Notes: generated from the sequence alone by a model not told the origin. 64,000 nt of DNA from Jejuia algarum (GCA_947495775.1 CANMAQ010000005.1:1-64000), one strand, 5' to 3'. Positions 1-8,664 are shown, counted from the stretch's first letter. Made by a program: numbers and translations.

Positions 1-570
1 AATAAAGCTAGAAAAGCCCTTAGAGCGCCTTATTTAAAGCCATTTTTTAGGAAATTATGGACTTGTGCAACGGTTACTTTGGTAGGCTGTAATTTACTAA
101 CAAATAAAATCGTCTTTATTTGTCGTTAATTGTCTGATTTTATTATAATAGCGTCAGGGATTTACATCTGGAATTTTAAATTTTAAGGGGTTTGTAATAA
201 ATGAAGCTTTTATCATTTTTCGGGACAACGAAAAACGAGCAGGATATAAGTAGTTCTAATTTGAAAATTGTTGCTTTTTTCGTTTAACTGTCTGTACACT
301 CAAACACAAAAACTTCCAAAAGAACTGCTAGATATCCTTATGGAACTTGTAAAGACTATACAAGTTTTAGAAAATAATAAGGTATCTACTTCCTTGAAAA
401 TACGAGTATTTTACTACGTCGTATACACACCTAATTATCTCCTAAAAGTCTTGACAAATTCCACTTCATTCATTTTGTTATGAATGGAAAACCAAACTAA
501 TACCCCCCTTAAAATTATTTTTAAAAAAACACAACTTATTTTTTACTGGTGAATAACAATATCACATTAT

Positions 571-760
571 AACTAGTTAGCTAGTTGTACTACTGTATAG
601 TAAGCCATACTTTCATCTGTTTGCACGATTTACTAGTTAACTAGTAGGACTCTCAGCTATAAATATTTCTGTATAGCCAGTCATACAGATGTTTGAGTGG
701 ATGACTAGCTAGCTGACTAAACGGCTAACTGTATCGCCGTATGTCTGGCTATACGGCGTT
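571..760. repeat. Cluster of short palindromes and inverted repeats
   Basis: Seen directly: a perfect 16-bp palindrome TACTAGTTAACTAGTA at 631–646; the inverted repeat CTGTAT/ATACAG at 669–674 and 683–688 with an 8-nt spacer; and CGCCGTAT/ATACGGCG at 735–742 and 751–758, also with an 8-nt spacer. Related CTAGTTAGCTAG- and CTAGCTAG-type words occur at about 573–585 and 703–718. Such clustering is typical of recombinase, relaxase or replication-protein binding regions, but no partner protein is in the window to decide which. Confidence 0.55.
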
Positions 761-974
761 ACGGCAATACATCAAGAAAAACAGCTCTTTCGTTCCATTT
801 CTCTTAACGATTTCATTTAGTTGTACCTAATGGCTTTGGGTGTCTTGTTTTATCTCTGAATATCATAGTGTTATTGTCATTTATCCATTTTTAATTTGTA
901 GTGAGCAGTTTTAGGGTAGGTGATATCGCATCATTACATTAAAATCCATTAGAAAACTGTTCAGCGGAACAGAG

Positions 975-1069
975 CAAGTTGTGTAATGAGTGCCTCAAAA
1001 ATGCTTTTGTGCCTCTCATTACAAACTTGTCCTACGGAGTTTAAAATCCCTCCGAAGTCGAGGATTTTT
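975..1069. repeat. Long imperfect hairpin plus second small hairpin (oriT-like architecture)
   Basis: The left arm 975–990 (CAAGTTGTGTAATGAG) pairs with the right arm 1015–1029 (CTCATTACAAACTTG) with one unpaired base around a 24-nt loop. The loop and right flank carry the repeated word GTGCCTC/TGCCTC. A second small inverted repeat, AAAATCC/GGATTTT, follows at 1043–1049 and 1062–1068. Hairpins of this size in noncoding DNA of integrative elements often mark transfer origins. That reading is inference, because no relaxase is visible. Confidence 0.4.
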
Positions 1070-1360
1070 GAATATATATTGGTTTTTTGAAATAAGAGCG
1101 AAGATATTTTCGCACGAAAAATTCATTATAATTAAAATAAAAACCTAAATGGTTATTATTTTAGACAGAAAAAGTATTAAAGAAAGACATTTTTCTAGCT
1201 ATATAAAGATGATTATTAATAGTGAAAAAGTATCAAAAAATAGAAAAATGATTACTATAATTTAAAATTAGTAAGAATATGCAGGCTTACCAAACTTAAA
1301 AACACGCATAATGTATTCGATTCGAAAAGGTTTAGAAAATGAATAAAAATATATTAATTC

Positions 1361-1984
1361 TTATAACTTCTTAACTCTTAGTTTTTCAATTTCTTGAACA
1401 GTTAACCCAGTAGAAAAAGCAATCGTTTCATTATCAACTCCTTTTCTTTTAAGTTGTTTGGCTATTTCTATTTTCTCTTGTCGTTTCGCAATCTTAGAAG
1501 CTTCTTCCTTAATGCGTCGCTCTAATTCATATTTAGGCACATACTTTGTGCTTTTCTCTAGTTTCTCTAGCAAGCCAGTATCTTTAAAACTTAAATAACT
1601 TTTATAGGTAATAATTAAATGATCTATTACGGGAGTATTTACAATTAGCCCTACTTGTATTAATTTGTCGGTAATATCTTTGTCTGCATCAGAGGGAGTG
1701 AGTTCTCCGCTAGGGTGGTTATGACACAGAATGATTTTTACTGCTCGTTTTTGTAATGCTAAACTAAATACCTCCATTGGTTCAGCAAGTGTTTTGTTTA
1801 TTGTCCCTAAACTGATTAATTCAATGAATAAAATACGATTATTATTCTCTAAACCAATTACCCAAAAGTGCTCTCGGTTTTGGTCTATTTTACCTTCACG
1901 GAGCAAAATCTTTTGCATGATTCCGTAAAGGTCGTCTGAGTTTAAGATTTTTATTTTTTCGGCTTCGGTTAAATTAATATCCAT
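1361..1984 (-). CDS. radC: RadC-family JAB-domain protein with C-terminal extension
   Basis: The 207-aa protein has a RadC/JAB1-MPN-like metalloprotease fold. The HNHPSG motif is at residues 88–93, followed by S-x-x-D (Asp101), which matches the family's H-x-H...D metal site. The role of RadC proteins is unsettled; copies on bacterial mobile elements are common. After the JAB domain (to about residue 145) comes a charged helical tail (about 147–207) of the type EIAKQLKRKGVDNETIA followed by T-G-L. This tail resembles the C-terminus of Rpn/PD-(D/E)XK transposase-like nucleases rather than a standard RadC end. No helix-hairpin-helix N-terminus is present, so this is the short accessory type. 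It stands alone, convergent with nothing nearby and facing away from the metal operon. Confidence 0.85.
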   Translation of the reverse strand: MDINLTEAEKIKILNSDDLYGIMQKILLREGKIDQNREHFWVIGLENNNRILFIELISLGTINKTLAEPMEVFSLALQKRAVKIILCHNHPSGELTPSDADKDITDKLIQVGLIVNTPVIDHLIITYKSYLSFKDTGLLEKLEKSTKYVPKYELERRIKEEASKIAKRQEKIEIAKQLKRKGVDNETIAFSTGLTVQEIEKLRVKKL

Positions 1985-2308
1985 AAAATCAAAATTATAA
2001 TTTTAAATTTAAAAATATAAGTTCTCATACATGCTTTTTTTTATTAAAAAGCTTAATTCTTTAAGATGGCTTATTGTTTGGTTTACAGTTGATAAAATAA
2101 ATAGAGCCGTTCAAGAGAAGATTACATTACATCAATTAACTTTAGATTGCGTATCAGTATCTATCACTTTTTCCTGTATGATTACTAAATGATGGTAAAT
2201 CAATCTAGTGAAATGAAAAGTAATGACCATTCAAATTGCAACCATTAAATAAGAATCCTGAAATTATTTGCACAACCATTGCATCAAAAAAGTATTATCT
2301 TTGTTTGG
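1985..2308. other. Intergenic region upstream of the plus-strand metal operon
   Basis: This AT-rich stretch separates radC from the divergent metal operon. I see no gene. Its right edge holds a good match to the Bacteroidota −7 element (TATCTTTG, 2296–2303), described separately. No clear operator palindrome is visible. Confidence 0.5.
2296..2303 (+). promoter_or_regulatory. Candidate −7 promoter element (TAnnTTTG)
   Basis: TATCTTTG fits the Bacteroidota consensus TAnnTTTG and ends 5 nt before the preferred ATG at 2309. A TTTG at 2267–2270 could be a −33 element, but its spacing (25 nt) is longer than the usual 19–21. If this promoter is used, the transcript would begin at or beside the start codon, so translation would be nearly leaderless. 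Confidence 0.4.
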
Positions 2309-2626
2309 ATGAAATTTTTAGCTTCCATATTAGCTATAACAATGTTAGCATTATCTACAATGCCTTGTTCTGATGGTCAAAATTTTGAAGACCAACAGCA
2401 CGAAGAAATTAGTGCAGAACATAATCACCAAGAAGATAGTGATGATTCTTGCCCAATGACTTGTATTTGTAATTGTTGCGGTATGTCAATAACTTATGAG
2501 CCTTTAGCAACATATGAGTTATTGAGTTTTTATAAAATTTCTACTCAATTAATTTCTACTTATCAATCAAATTATAGATTTGATTTTCATTCTAATATTT
2601 GGCAACCGCCACAAGTAATTAGCTAA
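2309..2626 (+). CDS. Small exported Cys/His-rich protein (DUF6660-like)
   Basis: The 105-aa product starts MKFLASILAITM, a good export signal. An in-frame ATG 30 bp upstream would put ten polar residues ahead of the signal and overlap the promoter element, so the later start is preferred. A His/Asp-rich stretch (residues about 34–47) is followed by a cysteine cluster of the form C-P-M-T-C-I-C-N-C-C-G-M (about 48–60), a likely soft-metal binding site. It resembles the DUF6660 family that sits beside metal-linked TonB receptors in Bacteroidota; the family name is from memory. It is first in the metal operon, 47 bp before the receptor gene. Confidence 0.65.
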   Translation: MKFLASILAITMLALSTMPCSDGQNFEDQQHEEISAEHNHQEDSDDSCPMTCICNCCGMSITYEPLATYELLSFYKISTQLISTYQSNYRFDFHSNIWQPPQVIS

Positions 2627-2673
2627 AAAAACGATTTTAAATAAACTATTTAGTTAATTACAATTATAATTCA

Positions 2674-4860
2674 ATGAATAAATACTTATTGAGCATAAAG
2701 CTCGTATTAATACTTTGCCTATCGTTAAAGGCACAAACATCAGACATACAAATAAAAGTCATCACAGAGGCTGAAAACGAGCCTCTAATGGGTGCTACAG
2801 TTTACTTTGAAGCATTAGAAAAAGGGGCTGTAACCAATTTTAATGGTATTGTAGAATTTACAGAAATACCAGATGGTCAACATCAAATAATAATTTCCTT
2901 TTTAGGTTTTGAAACATTTGAAACCACAATTCAAGTTCCAAGTAAAACAGAATTAATATTTAAACTAAAAGAAGGAGGTAATGAATTGGATGAAGTTGTA
3001 CTTAAATCTACAAGAAGTACAAGAACTGTTCGAAAAATACCAACGCGTATAGAGTTTATTGGTGCAGAGGAATTAGGCGAGAAAGCAATAATGAACCCTA
3101 CTAATATTTCTATGGTACTTCGTGAAAGTACAGGAATACAGATGCAACAAACATCATTAAGTAGTGGGAGTACAAATATTCGTATTCAAGGATTGGATGG
3201 TAGGTACACACAGCTTTTAAGAGATGGGTTTCCATTATATGGTGGTTTTTCAAGTGGATTAAGTATTTTACAAATACCACCTTTAGACTTACAACAATTT
3301 GAGATTATTAAAGGAAGTTCATCAACACTTTATGGTGGAGGTGCTATTGCAGGATTAGTAAATATGGTATCTAAAACACCAGACGAAGAACCTGCATTAG
3401 ACATAATGCTCACGCAGACACAAGCATTAGGAAGTACAGCCAATGTATTTTATAGCAAACGAAATGAAAAATTCGGTGTTTCACTTTACGGCTCTGGTCA
3501 CTATCAAAAAGCGTATGACCCAGAAGATGATGGTTTTAGTAATTTACCAAAAACGACATCAATTTCATTTAATCCTAAATTATTTTATTATCCATCAGAT
3601 AAAACAACACTTTGGTTTGGATTAAACGGAACGTATGATGATAGAATTGGCGGAGATATTACCAAAATTGAAAATGGTGAAGATGGTATTCATCAATACA
3701 CAGAAGAAAACAACTCAAAACGATTAAGCAGTCAATTTGTGTATCAAACACAACTAGATTCTGTTAGTTCATTAGAGTTTAAAAATAGTGTCTCTTTTTT
3801 CGATAGGAATTTAACAGTTCCTGATTTTAATTTTGATGGTAAGCAAACAAACACTTTTACTGAAGTCTCTTATAGCACAACATCAGATAAAACGGATTGG
3901 ATAGTTGGAGCTAATCTATATACCTCAAATTTTGATGAAAATGATAACGCACCATTACAGCGTGACCAAAAAGATGTGACCTTTGGAGCATTTGCAAATA
4001 ATATTTACGACATATCGGATAATTGGATATTGGAAACAGGATTAAGAGCAGATTACAATACTGATTTCGGTTTCTTTCCACTTCCAAGAATTTCATTACT
4101 TTATAAAACCAATAGTTGGTTTTCAAGTAGAATTGGTGGAGGTTTAGGGTATAAGATTCCAGATATTTTTACAGAAGAAGCAGAGTATATTAACTTTGAA
4201 AATGTGCTTGCAATAGATAAATCTACAGTAGATGCAGAACGTTCTTATGGTGTTAATTTTGATTTGAATTATCAAACTCGTCTATCTGATGAGATTGGTT
4301 TTTCTGTAAATCAATTATTCTACGTGACTGCAATAAATGATGGATTGCTTTTAAATTCAAAAGATAACGGATTATTTCAATTTGAAAATGCACCAGATGA
4401 AATATTTAGTAAAGGAGCAGAAACAAATATAAAATTTACATATAAAGACTTTAGATGGTTTTTAAACTATGCGTTTATTGATACCAAACTAAATTATTTA
4501 CCTGGTAATCCACAGAAGCCATTAACCGCAAAGCATAATGCAGGTAGTGTTTTAATGTACGAATCTGATAAGTGGAGAATAGGTTATGAAACCTACTATA
4601 CTGGAAAACAATTTTTATCTAATGGAACAGAAACCACAGATTTTGTAACCATGGGTTTATTGGTTATGCGTAATTTTAAATTAGGAAGTGTATTTGTAAA
4701 TTTTGAAAACTTTACAGATAGAAGACAAAGCAGGTTTTCACCTTTGGTTTTACCACCGCACCAAAATCCTGTTTTCCCAGAAATATATGCGCCTACAGAT
4801 GGTTTTATTTTTAGTGTAGGGCTTATTATTAAACCATTTGGAAACGAAGACCACGATTAA
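2674..4860 (+). CDS. TonB-dependent receptor, probably metal/metallophore
   Basis: The 728-aa outer-membrane protein has a signal peptide (residues 1–20, cut before QTSD), a carboxypeptidase-like β-sandwich (about 22–105, with the family's GATVYFE and FLGFE pattern), a plug domain (about 120–235, including NIRIQGLDGRY and IIKGSSSTLYGGG), and a long β-barrel. The C-terminus ends in a short His/Asp tail (NEDHD) instead of the usual terminal Phe. The family imports metal complexes or other nutrients with TonB energy. No dedicated SusD partner follows; a Fur-type regulator does, 2 bp downstream. I infer that it handles a metal or metallophore. The exact ligand is not readable. Confidence 0.88.
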   Translation: MNKYLLSIKLVLILCLSLKAQTSDIQIKVITEAENEPLMGATVYFEALEKGAVTNFNGIVEFTEIPDGQHQIIISFLGFETFETTIQVPSKTELIFKLKEGGNELDEVVLKSTRSTRTVRKIPTRIEFIGAEELGEKAIMNPTNISMVLRESTGIQMQQTSLSSGSTNIRIQGLDGRYTQLLRDGFPLYGGFSSGLSILQIPPLDLQQFEIIKGSSSTLYGGGAIAGLVNMVSKTPDEEPALDIMLTQTQALGSTANVFYSKRNEKFGVSLYGSGHYQKAYDPEDDGFSNLPKTTSISFNPKLFYYPSDKTTLWFGLNGTYDDRIGGDITKIENGEDGIHQYTEENNSKRLSSQFVYQTQLDSVSSLEFKNSVSFFDRNLTVPDFNFDGKQTNTFTEVSYSTTSDKTDWIVGANLYTSNFDENDNAPLQRDQKDVTFGAFANNIYDISDNWILETGLRADYNTDFGFFPLPRISLLYKTNSWFSSRIGGGLGYKIPDIFTEEAEYINFENVLAIDKSTVDAERSYGVNFDLNYQTRLSDEIGFSVNQLFYVTAINDGLLLNSKDNGLFQFENAPDEIFSKGAETNIKFTYKDFRWFLNYAFIDTKLNYLPGNPQKPLTAKHNAGSVLMYESDKWRIGYETYYTGKQFLSNGTETTDFVTMGLLVMRNFKLGSVFVNFENFTDRRQSRFSPLVLPPHQNPVFPEIYAPTDGFIFSVGLIIKPFGNEDHD

Positions 4861-4862
4861 TC

Positions 4863-5276
4863 ATGAAAACAATAGAACAACTATTAGAGTCAAAAAATAT
4901 ACGTGTTACCGCAATGCGATTATTAATTTATAAGTTTCTTGCTGAAAAAAAGGTAGCAGTAACATTGAGTGATATAGAAAATGCATTTGAAAAAGCAGAT
5001 AGAACAACACTTTATAGGACTATTAAGACTTTTGAAGAGAAAGTCATTGTTCATCAAATAGACAATGGTACAGGAATTACCAAATATGCGTTATGCGAAG
5101 AGGGATGTAATTGTGATATAAAAAACGATTTGCATCTACATTTTCATTGTAATAATTGTAATGAAACCATTTGCTTAACAGACCATAAAATACCTCAAAT
5201 AAAGGTTCCTGACGGTTTTGTTTCAGAAAATGTAAACTTGGTTGTAAAAGGTATATGTGATAAGTGTAGTGGATAA
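4863..5276 (+). CDS. Fur-family metalloregulator of the resistance operon
   Basis: The 137-aa regulator has an N-terminal winged helix (recognition helix around RTTLYRTIKTF, residues about 44–54) and a C-terminal metal/dimer domain. The HLHFHCNNC segment and the terminal CDKC pair are the usual Fur/Zur zinc ligands, and an extra CEEGCNC cluster (about 77–83) could add metal sensing. It starts 2 bp after the receptor stop, so the two genes are translationally linked. It probably controls this operon. Whether it senses zinc, iron or another metal cannot be decided. It is distinct from the housekeeping Fur-family gene at 24.6–25.1 kb. Confidence 0.88.
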   Translation: MKTIEQLLESKNIRVTAMRLLIYKFLAEKKVAVTLSDIENAFEKADRTTLYRTIKTFEEKVIVHQIDNGTGITKYALCEEGCNCDIKNDLHLHFHCNNCNETICLTDHKIPQIKVPDGFVSENVNLVVKGICDKCSG

Positions 5277-5332
5277 CAAATGCACTTCCATTGCACTTAC
5301 TATTAAATTACTTTTATCCAAAATTAGTGGAT

Positions 5333-5695
5333 ATGAAGTTTAATACTAAAATACCTAAACATATCAAACAGGCGTATAACGAAGAATTAAAACAATACAG
5401 TTTCTGTTTAGAAAATAAGCGTTTTGGTAATGCTTGGTTTCATTTAGAACGCAGTCATATAATAGGACAGTCTTATCCTATAGAACATACCTATTCACAT
5501 TGGCTAATGCTAAAGTTTGGATTTAGACAAAAAGATACTAAAGAAGTATTCGGTCAAATTATTAGATTGCTTGTTGGTGGTTGGAAATCATTTATAAATC
5601 ACGTTCCTCTTGGTAATACAGGTGGCGCAAACGTACCACCATTAAAACGTATGCCTATTCCAAATGACATTGAAAAATTATTAGATATAGAATGA
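5333..5695 (+). CDS. DUF3703 family protein
   Basis: The 120-aa soluble protein begins MKFNTKIPKHIKQAY. A TTG at 5291 would extend it by 14 residues, but the ATG gives the usual family length. Conserved features seen are WFHLERSHIIGQSY, HWLMLKFGF and the Gly/Asn-rich segment PLGNTGGANVPPLKRMPIP. DUF3703 proteins occur beside mercury and other metal-resistance genes; their role is unknown. Its stop overlaps the start of the merTP gene (ATGA), so the two are translated as a unit. Confidence 0.8.
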   Translation: MKFNTKIPKHIKQAYNEELKQYSFCLENKRFGNAWFHLERSHIIGQSYPIEHTYSHWLMLKFGFRQKDTKEVFGQIIRLLVGGWKSFINHVPLGNTGGANVPPLKRMPIPNDIEKLLDIE

Positions 5696-6285
5696 AAAAT
5701 AAATTAGCGATTACAAGTATCCTAACAGCAATCACAGCTTCATTGTGTTGCATCACACCTGTTTTGGCATTAATTGCAGGAACAAGTGGTGTAGCTTCAA
5801 CTTTTTCTTGGATAGAACCATTTAGACCTTACTTAATAGGGCTAACTATATTAGTTCTTCTCTTTGCTTGGTATCACAAATTAACACCAGAAAAAGAAAT
5901 CGACTGTGAATGTGAAACGGATAAAAAACCAAAATTTATTCAGTCAAAAACCTTTTTAGGCATTGTAACAATATTCGCAATAGTGATGTTGACATTTCCA
6001 TACTACTCAAGTATATTTTATCCAAACAGCGAAAAACAAATCATAGTAGTCGATAAATCAAATATCAAAACAACAGAGTATAAAATAAGCGGAATGACCT
6101 GTGCCAGTTGTGAAGCACACGTAAACCACGAAGTAAATAAACTTAACGGAATTATAAACTCAAAAACATCATACGAAAATGGTAACGCAATCATTGAGTT
6201 TGACAAAACAAAAACAAATGAAGCGGAAATTGAGAAAGCAATTAATTCTACGGGTTATAAAGTAACTGACAAAAAAGAAAATTAA
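5692..6285 (+). CDS. merTP: MerT–MerP fusion, heavy-metal uptake protein
   Basis: The 197-aa protein joins a MerT-like membrane part to a MerP-like HMA domain. The first membrane helix carries the paired cysteines of MerT (SLCCITPVLAL, residues about 18–28). Further helices follow at about 47–61 and 83–104, with a cytoplasmic CECET pair between them. The C-terminal HMA domain (about 121–190) has the GMTCASC metal site. In the mer system these parts move Hg(II) across the inner membrane to the reductase. No merA or merB is in the window, so the metal may be delivered to the downstream GDCCVxC protein and ATPase instead, which is an inference. Its stop and the next start share one base. Confidence 0.87.
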   Translation: MKNKLAITSILTAITASLCCITPVLALIAGTSGVASTFSWIEPFRPYLIGLTILVLLFAWYHKLTPEKEIDCECETDKKPKFIQSKTFLGIVTIFAIVMLTFPYYSSIFYPNSEKQIIVVDKSNIKTTEYKISGMTCASCEAHVNHEVNKLNGIINSKTSYENGNAIIEFDKTKTNEAEIEKAINSTGYKVTDKKEN

Positions 6286-6491
6286 TGAAAACCATATTAA
6301 AATCGGAAATCACTTGCCCTAACTGCGGATATAAAAAAGTGGAAGATATGCCTACTAACGCTTGTCAATTCTTTTACGAGTGTGAGCATTGTAAAACGGT
6401 TCTAAAACCAAACGAAGGAGATTGTTGTGTGTATTGTTCTTATGGAACAGTTCCTTGTCCACCAATTCAACAAAACAAAAGTTGTTGTTAA
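6285..6491 (+). CDS. GDCCVxC-domain small cysteine-rich protein
   Basis: The 68-aa protein carries GDCCVYCSYGT (residues about 44–54), the signature of the GDCCVxC family, some members of which are selenoproteins. It also has CPNCG near the N-terminus, CEHC in the middle and a CC end, about eleven cysteines in total. The gene is usually found beside merTP-type genes. It probably binds or hands over a thiophilic metal; biochemistry is not known to me. It overlaps merTP by one base and ends 10 bp before the ATPase start, so it is embedded in the operon. Confidence 0.85.
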   Translation: MKTILKSEITCPNCGYKKVEDMPTNACQFFYECEHCKTVLKPNEGDCCVYCSYGTVPCPPIQQNKSCC

Positions 6492-6501
6492 AACTAACTT
6501 G

Positions 6502-8454
6502 ATGAAAAAAAAGAAAGTCAATTTAAGAGGTTTAAAACCAAATTCAGAAGAACAACATTCTCACGATGATGGTCACGACCACGGAGATGGTAGTGCATTC
6601 AAAACATACATTCCTGCTATTATAAGTTTTGTTATGTTAATTGTAGGTATCGCTGTAGATTATTTTGATTCCATTCCTCAATTTAAAGGATGGATTCGAT
6701 TAGTTTGGTACACTTTAGCATATATTCCAGTTGGATTTCCTGTAATCAAAGAAGGATGGAAAAGTCTTATAAAAGGCGATGTTTTTACCGAGTTTTTTTT
6801 AATGTCTATTGCTACAATTGGTGCATTTATAATTGGTGAATATCCAGAGGGTGTTGCAGTAATGTTATTCTATGCGGTAGGTGAATTATTTCAAAATGCA
6901 GCAGTAAACAAAGCAAAAGGAAACATTAAAGCACTATTAGATGTTAGACCAAAAGAAGCCAATGTGTATCGTGATGGTGACTATATAAGTGTGTCGCCCG
7001 AAGATGTAAATATTGGAGAAAAAATTCAAATTCGAGTAGGTGAAAAAATCCCTTTAGATGGTAAGTTGTTATCCTCAAAAGCATCATTAAATACTTCAGC
7101 TTTAACAGGTGAGAGTAAACCAGATTCTGTTTTAAAAGAAGCTAAAGTATATGCAGGGAGTATCAATTTGGATAGTGTTATTGAAGTTGAAGTAACCAAT
7201 AAGTTTGAAGATAGTTCAATTGCCAGAATATTAGACTTGGTTCAAAACGCTACTGCACGTAAATCTAAAACAGAATTATTCATCAGACAGTTTGCACGTA
7301 TTTATACGCCAATTGTAGTTTTTTTAGCTATAGGTGTTACTTTTCTTCCTTACTTTTTTGTAGATGATTATGTTTTTAGAGATTGGCTTTACAGAGCATT
7401 AATTTTCTTGGTGATTTCTTGCCCTTGTGCATTGGTGATTTCTATTCCGTTGGGTTATTTCGGTGGACTGGGAGCAGCTTCAAAAAATGGCATTCTATTC
7501 AAAGGTGCTTCATTTTTAGACGCCATGACCAGAATTAACACGTTGGTAATGGATAAAACAGGAACAGTTACCAAAGGTGTTTTTAAAATAAAGAAAGTCA
7601 AAGCTATTGGTTGGGAAGAATCCGAATTTATGAAATACCTGATGGCTATGGAAGAACAGTCAACCCACCCTATTGCAAAAGCCATTATGGAGTATAAAGA
7701 GAATGGAGATGGCTATGAAGCAAAAGAAGTTTCAGAAATTGCAGGTAAAGGCTTAAAAGGAATAGTAAACGGTAAGACTGTTTTAGTAGGAAATAAAGCT
7801 TTGATGAATACAAATGACATAGATGTTCCAACTGAAACAGATTCTATTGTAGAATCAATAGTGTTGATGGCAATAGATAATAACTTTGCAGGTTATGTGG
7901 TCATAGCTGATGAATTAAAAGAAGATGCTAAACAGACAATAACAGAATTACAAAAAGTTGGTATCAATAAAATAATGATGCTTTCGGGTGATAAAGACTC
8001 TATTACTCAACAAGTCGCCAAAGAGTTAAATATCGAAAATGCTAAAGGTGGATTATTACCAGAAGATAAATTAAACAAAGTTGAAATTTTAAAGAAAAAT
8101 CCTGAAAACAAAGTGGCTTTTATTGGTGATGGTATTAATGACGCACCTGTTTTAGCAGCAAGTAATGTTGGTATTGCTATGGGTGGTTTAGGTAGTGATG
8201 TGGCTATTGAAACAGCAGATGTCATTATTCAAACAGATCAACCTTCTAAGGTAGTTAGAGCTATTAAAATAAGCCGTTCAACTCGCAAAATAGTGTGCCA
8301 GAATATTATATTGGCTTTTGGGGTCAAAGTAATTGTTTTAATTTTAGGTGCAGGTGGTTTAGCAACGATGTGGGAAGCTGTTTTTGCAGATGTAGGAGTA
8401 GCATTATTAGCAATCTTAAATGCAATTAGATTACAACGAATGAGTTGGAGATAA
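6502..8454 (+). CDS. P1B-type heavy-metal-translocating ATPase (Zn/Cd/Pb type)
   Basis: The 650-aa ATPase starts at MKKKKVNLRG. The frame is open back to 6427, but that region overlaps the GDCCVxC gene. A His/Asp-rich N-terminal stretch (HSHDDGHDHGDG, about 17–28) replaces an HMA domain. Core motifs are intact: ALTGES (actuator), the SCPCALVIS metal site (CPC near 306–308), the phosphorylated Asp of DKTGT (about 351), STHPIAK and GDGINDAP (about 542). The last helix has the F-A-D-V-G-V-A-L-L Asp of Zn/Cd/Pb exporters. It should pump divalent soft metals out of the cytoplasm, completing the pathway begun by MerTP. It is the last gene of the operon. Confidence 0.92.
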   Translation: MKKKKVNLRGLKPNSEEQHSHDDGHDHGDGSAFKTYIPAIISFVMLIVGIAVDYFDSIPQFKGWIRLVWYTLAYIPVGFPVIKEGWKSLIKGDVFTEFFLMSIATIGAFIIGEYPEGVAVMLFYAVGELFQNAAVNKAKGNIKALLDVRPKEANVYRDGDYISVSPEDVNIGEKIQIRVGEKIPLDGKLLSSKASLNTSALTGESKPDSVLKEAKVYAGSINLDSVIEVEVTNKFEDSSIARILDLVQNATARKSKTELFIRQFARIYTPIVVFLAIGVTFLPYFFVDDYVFRDWLYRALIFLVISCPCALVISIPLGYFGGLGAASKNGILFKGASFLDAMTRINTLVMDKTGTVTKGVFKIKKVKAIGWEESEFMKYLMAMEEQSTHPIAKAIMEYKENGDGYEAKEVSEIAGKGLKGIVNGKTVLVGNKALMNTNDIDVPTETDSIVESIVLMAIDNNFAGYVVIADELKEDAKQTITELQKVGINKIMMLSGDKDSITQQVAKELNIENAKGGLLPEDKLNKVEILKKNPENKVAFIGDGINDAPVLAASNVGIAMGGLGSDVAIETADVIIQTDQPSKVVRAIKISRSTRKIVCQNIILAFGVKVIVLILGAGGLATMWEAVFADVGVALLAILNAIRLQRMSWR

Positions 8455-8597
8455 TTTAAAATTACAATCAGAACATTATCTTAGGACTAACAATTGAACT
8501 AATAGATTTGAACATAGAGTATAGTTTTAAAAACTGAACCATGAACAAATTTTTTATTTCCGAATTAAAATTTTATTATTTAATTCCACTATTCATA

Positions 8598-8664
8598 AAA
8601 CTCACTATAATCTCAAAATCTTCAAGAAGAAAGTTCGATACTTCTTCCGTTGGACTCACAAAAA
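8598..8664 (+). repeat. 67-bp direct repeat, copy 1 (possible attachment-site remnant)
   Basis: The first 25 bp (AAACTCACTATAATCTCAAA plus ATCTT) are identical to 17444–17468. The core AAAGTTCGATACTTCT and the end CTCACAAAAA are also identical, with divergent bases between. Both copies are 67 bp, have the same orientation and run straight into a hairpin. The GTTCGATAC core is tRNA T-loop-like, but no anticodon stem can be paired. Confidence 0.7.

Larger units (their letters stand above)
1..1360. other. Gene-free, structure-rich stretch (possible mobile-element noncoding region)
   Basis: I see no credible gene here; the only sizeable open frame (268–483) has no signal, domain or ribosome-binding context. 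The stretch is not featureless. Palindromes cluster at 571–760 and a long hairpin lies at 975–1029; both are listed separately. The following gene is a RadC-type protein of the kind often carried by mobile elements, and two metal-resistance operons come next. I infer that this is noncoding DNA of an integrated element that extends left of the window. Confidence 0.45.

Noticed and set aside
268..483. Short open frame in the left gene-free region
   Set aside because: No domain, signal or ribosome-binding context, and it lies in AT-rich noncoding DNA.
5291..5332. TTG start of the DUF3703 gene
   Set aside because: The ATG at 5333 gives the usual family length and N-terminus.
2674..8454. Complete mercury-resistance (mer) operon
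   Set aside because: merA, merB and a MerR-type regulator are absent.
8598..8664. Possible tRNA gene because of GTTCGATAC
   Set aside because: No anticodon or D arm can be paired around it, and the acceptor end has no 5' partner.
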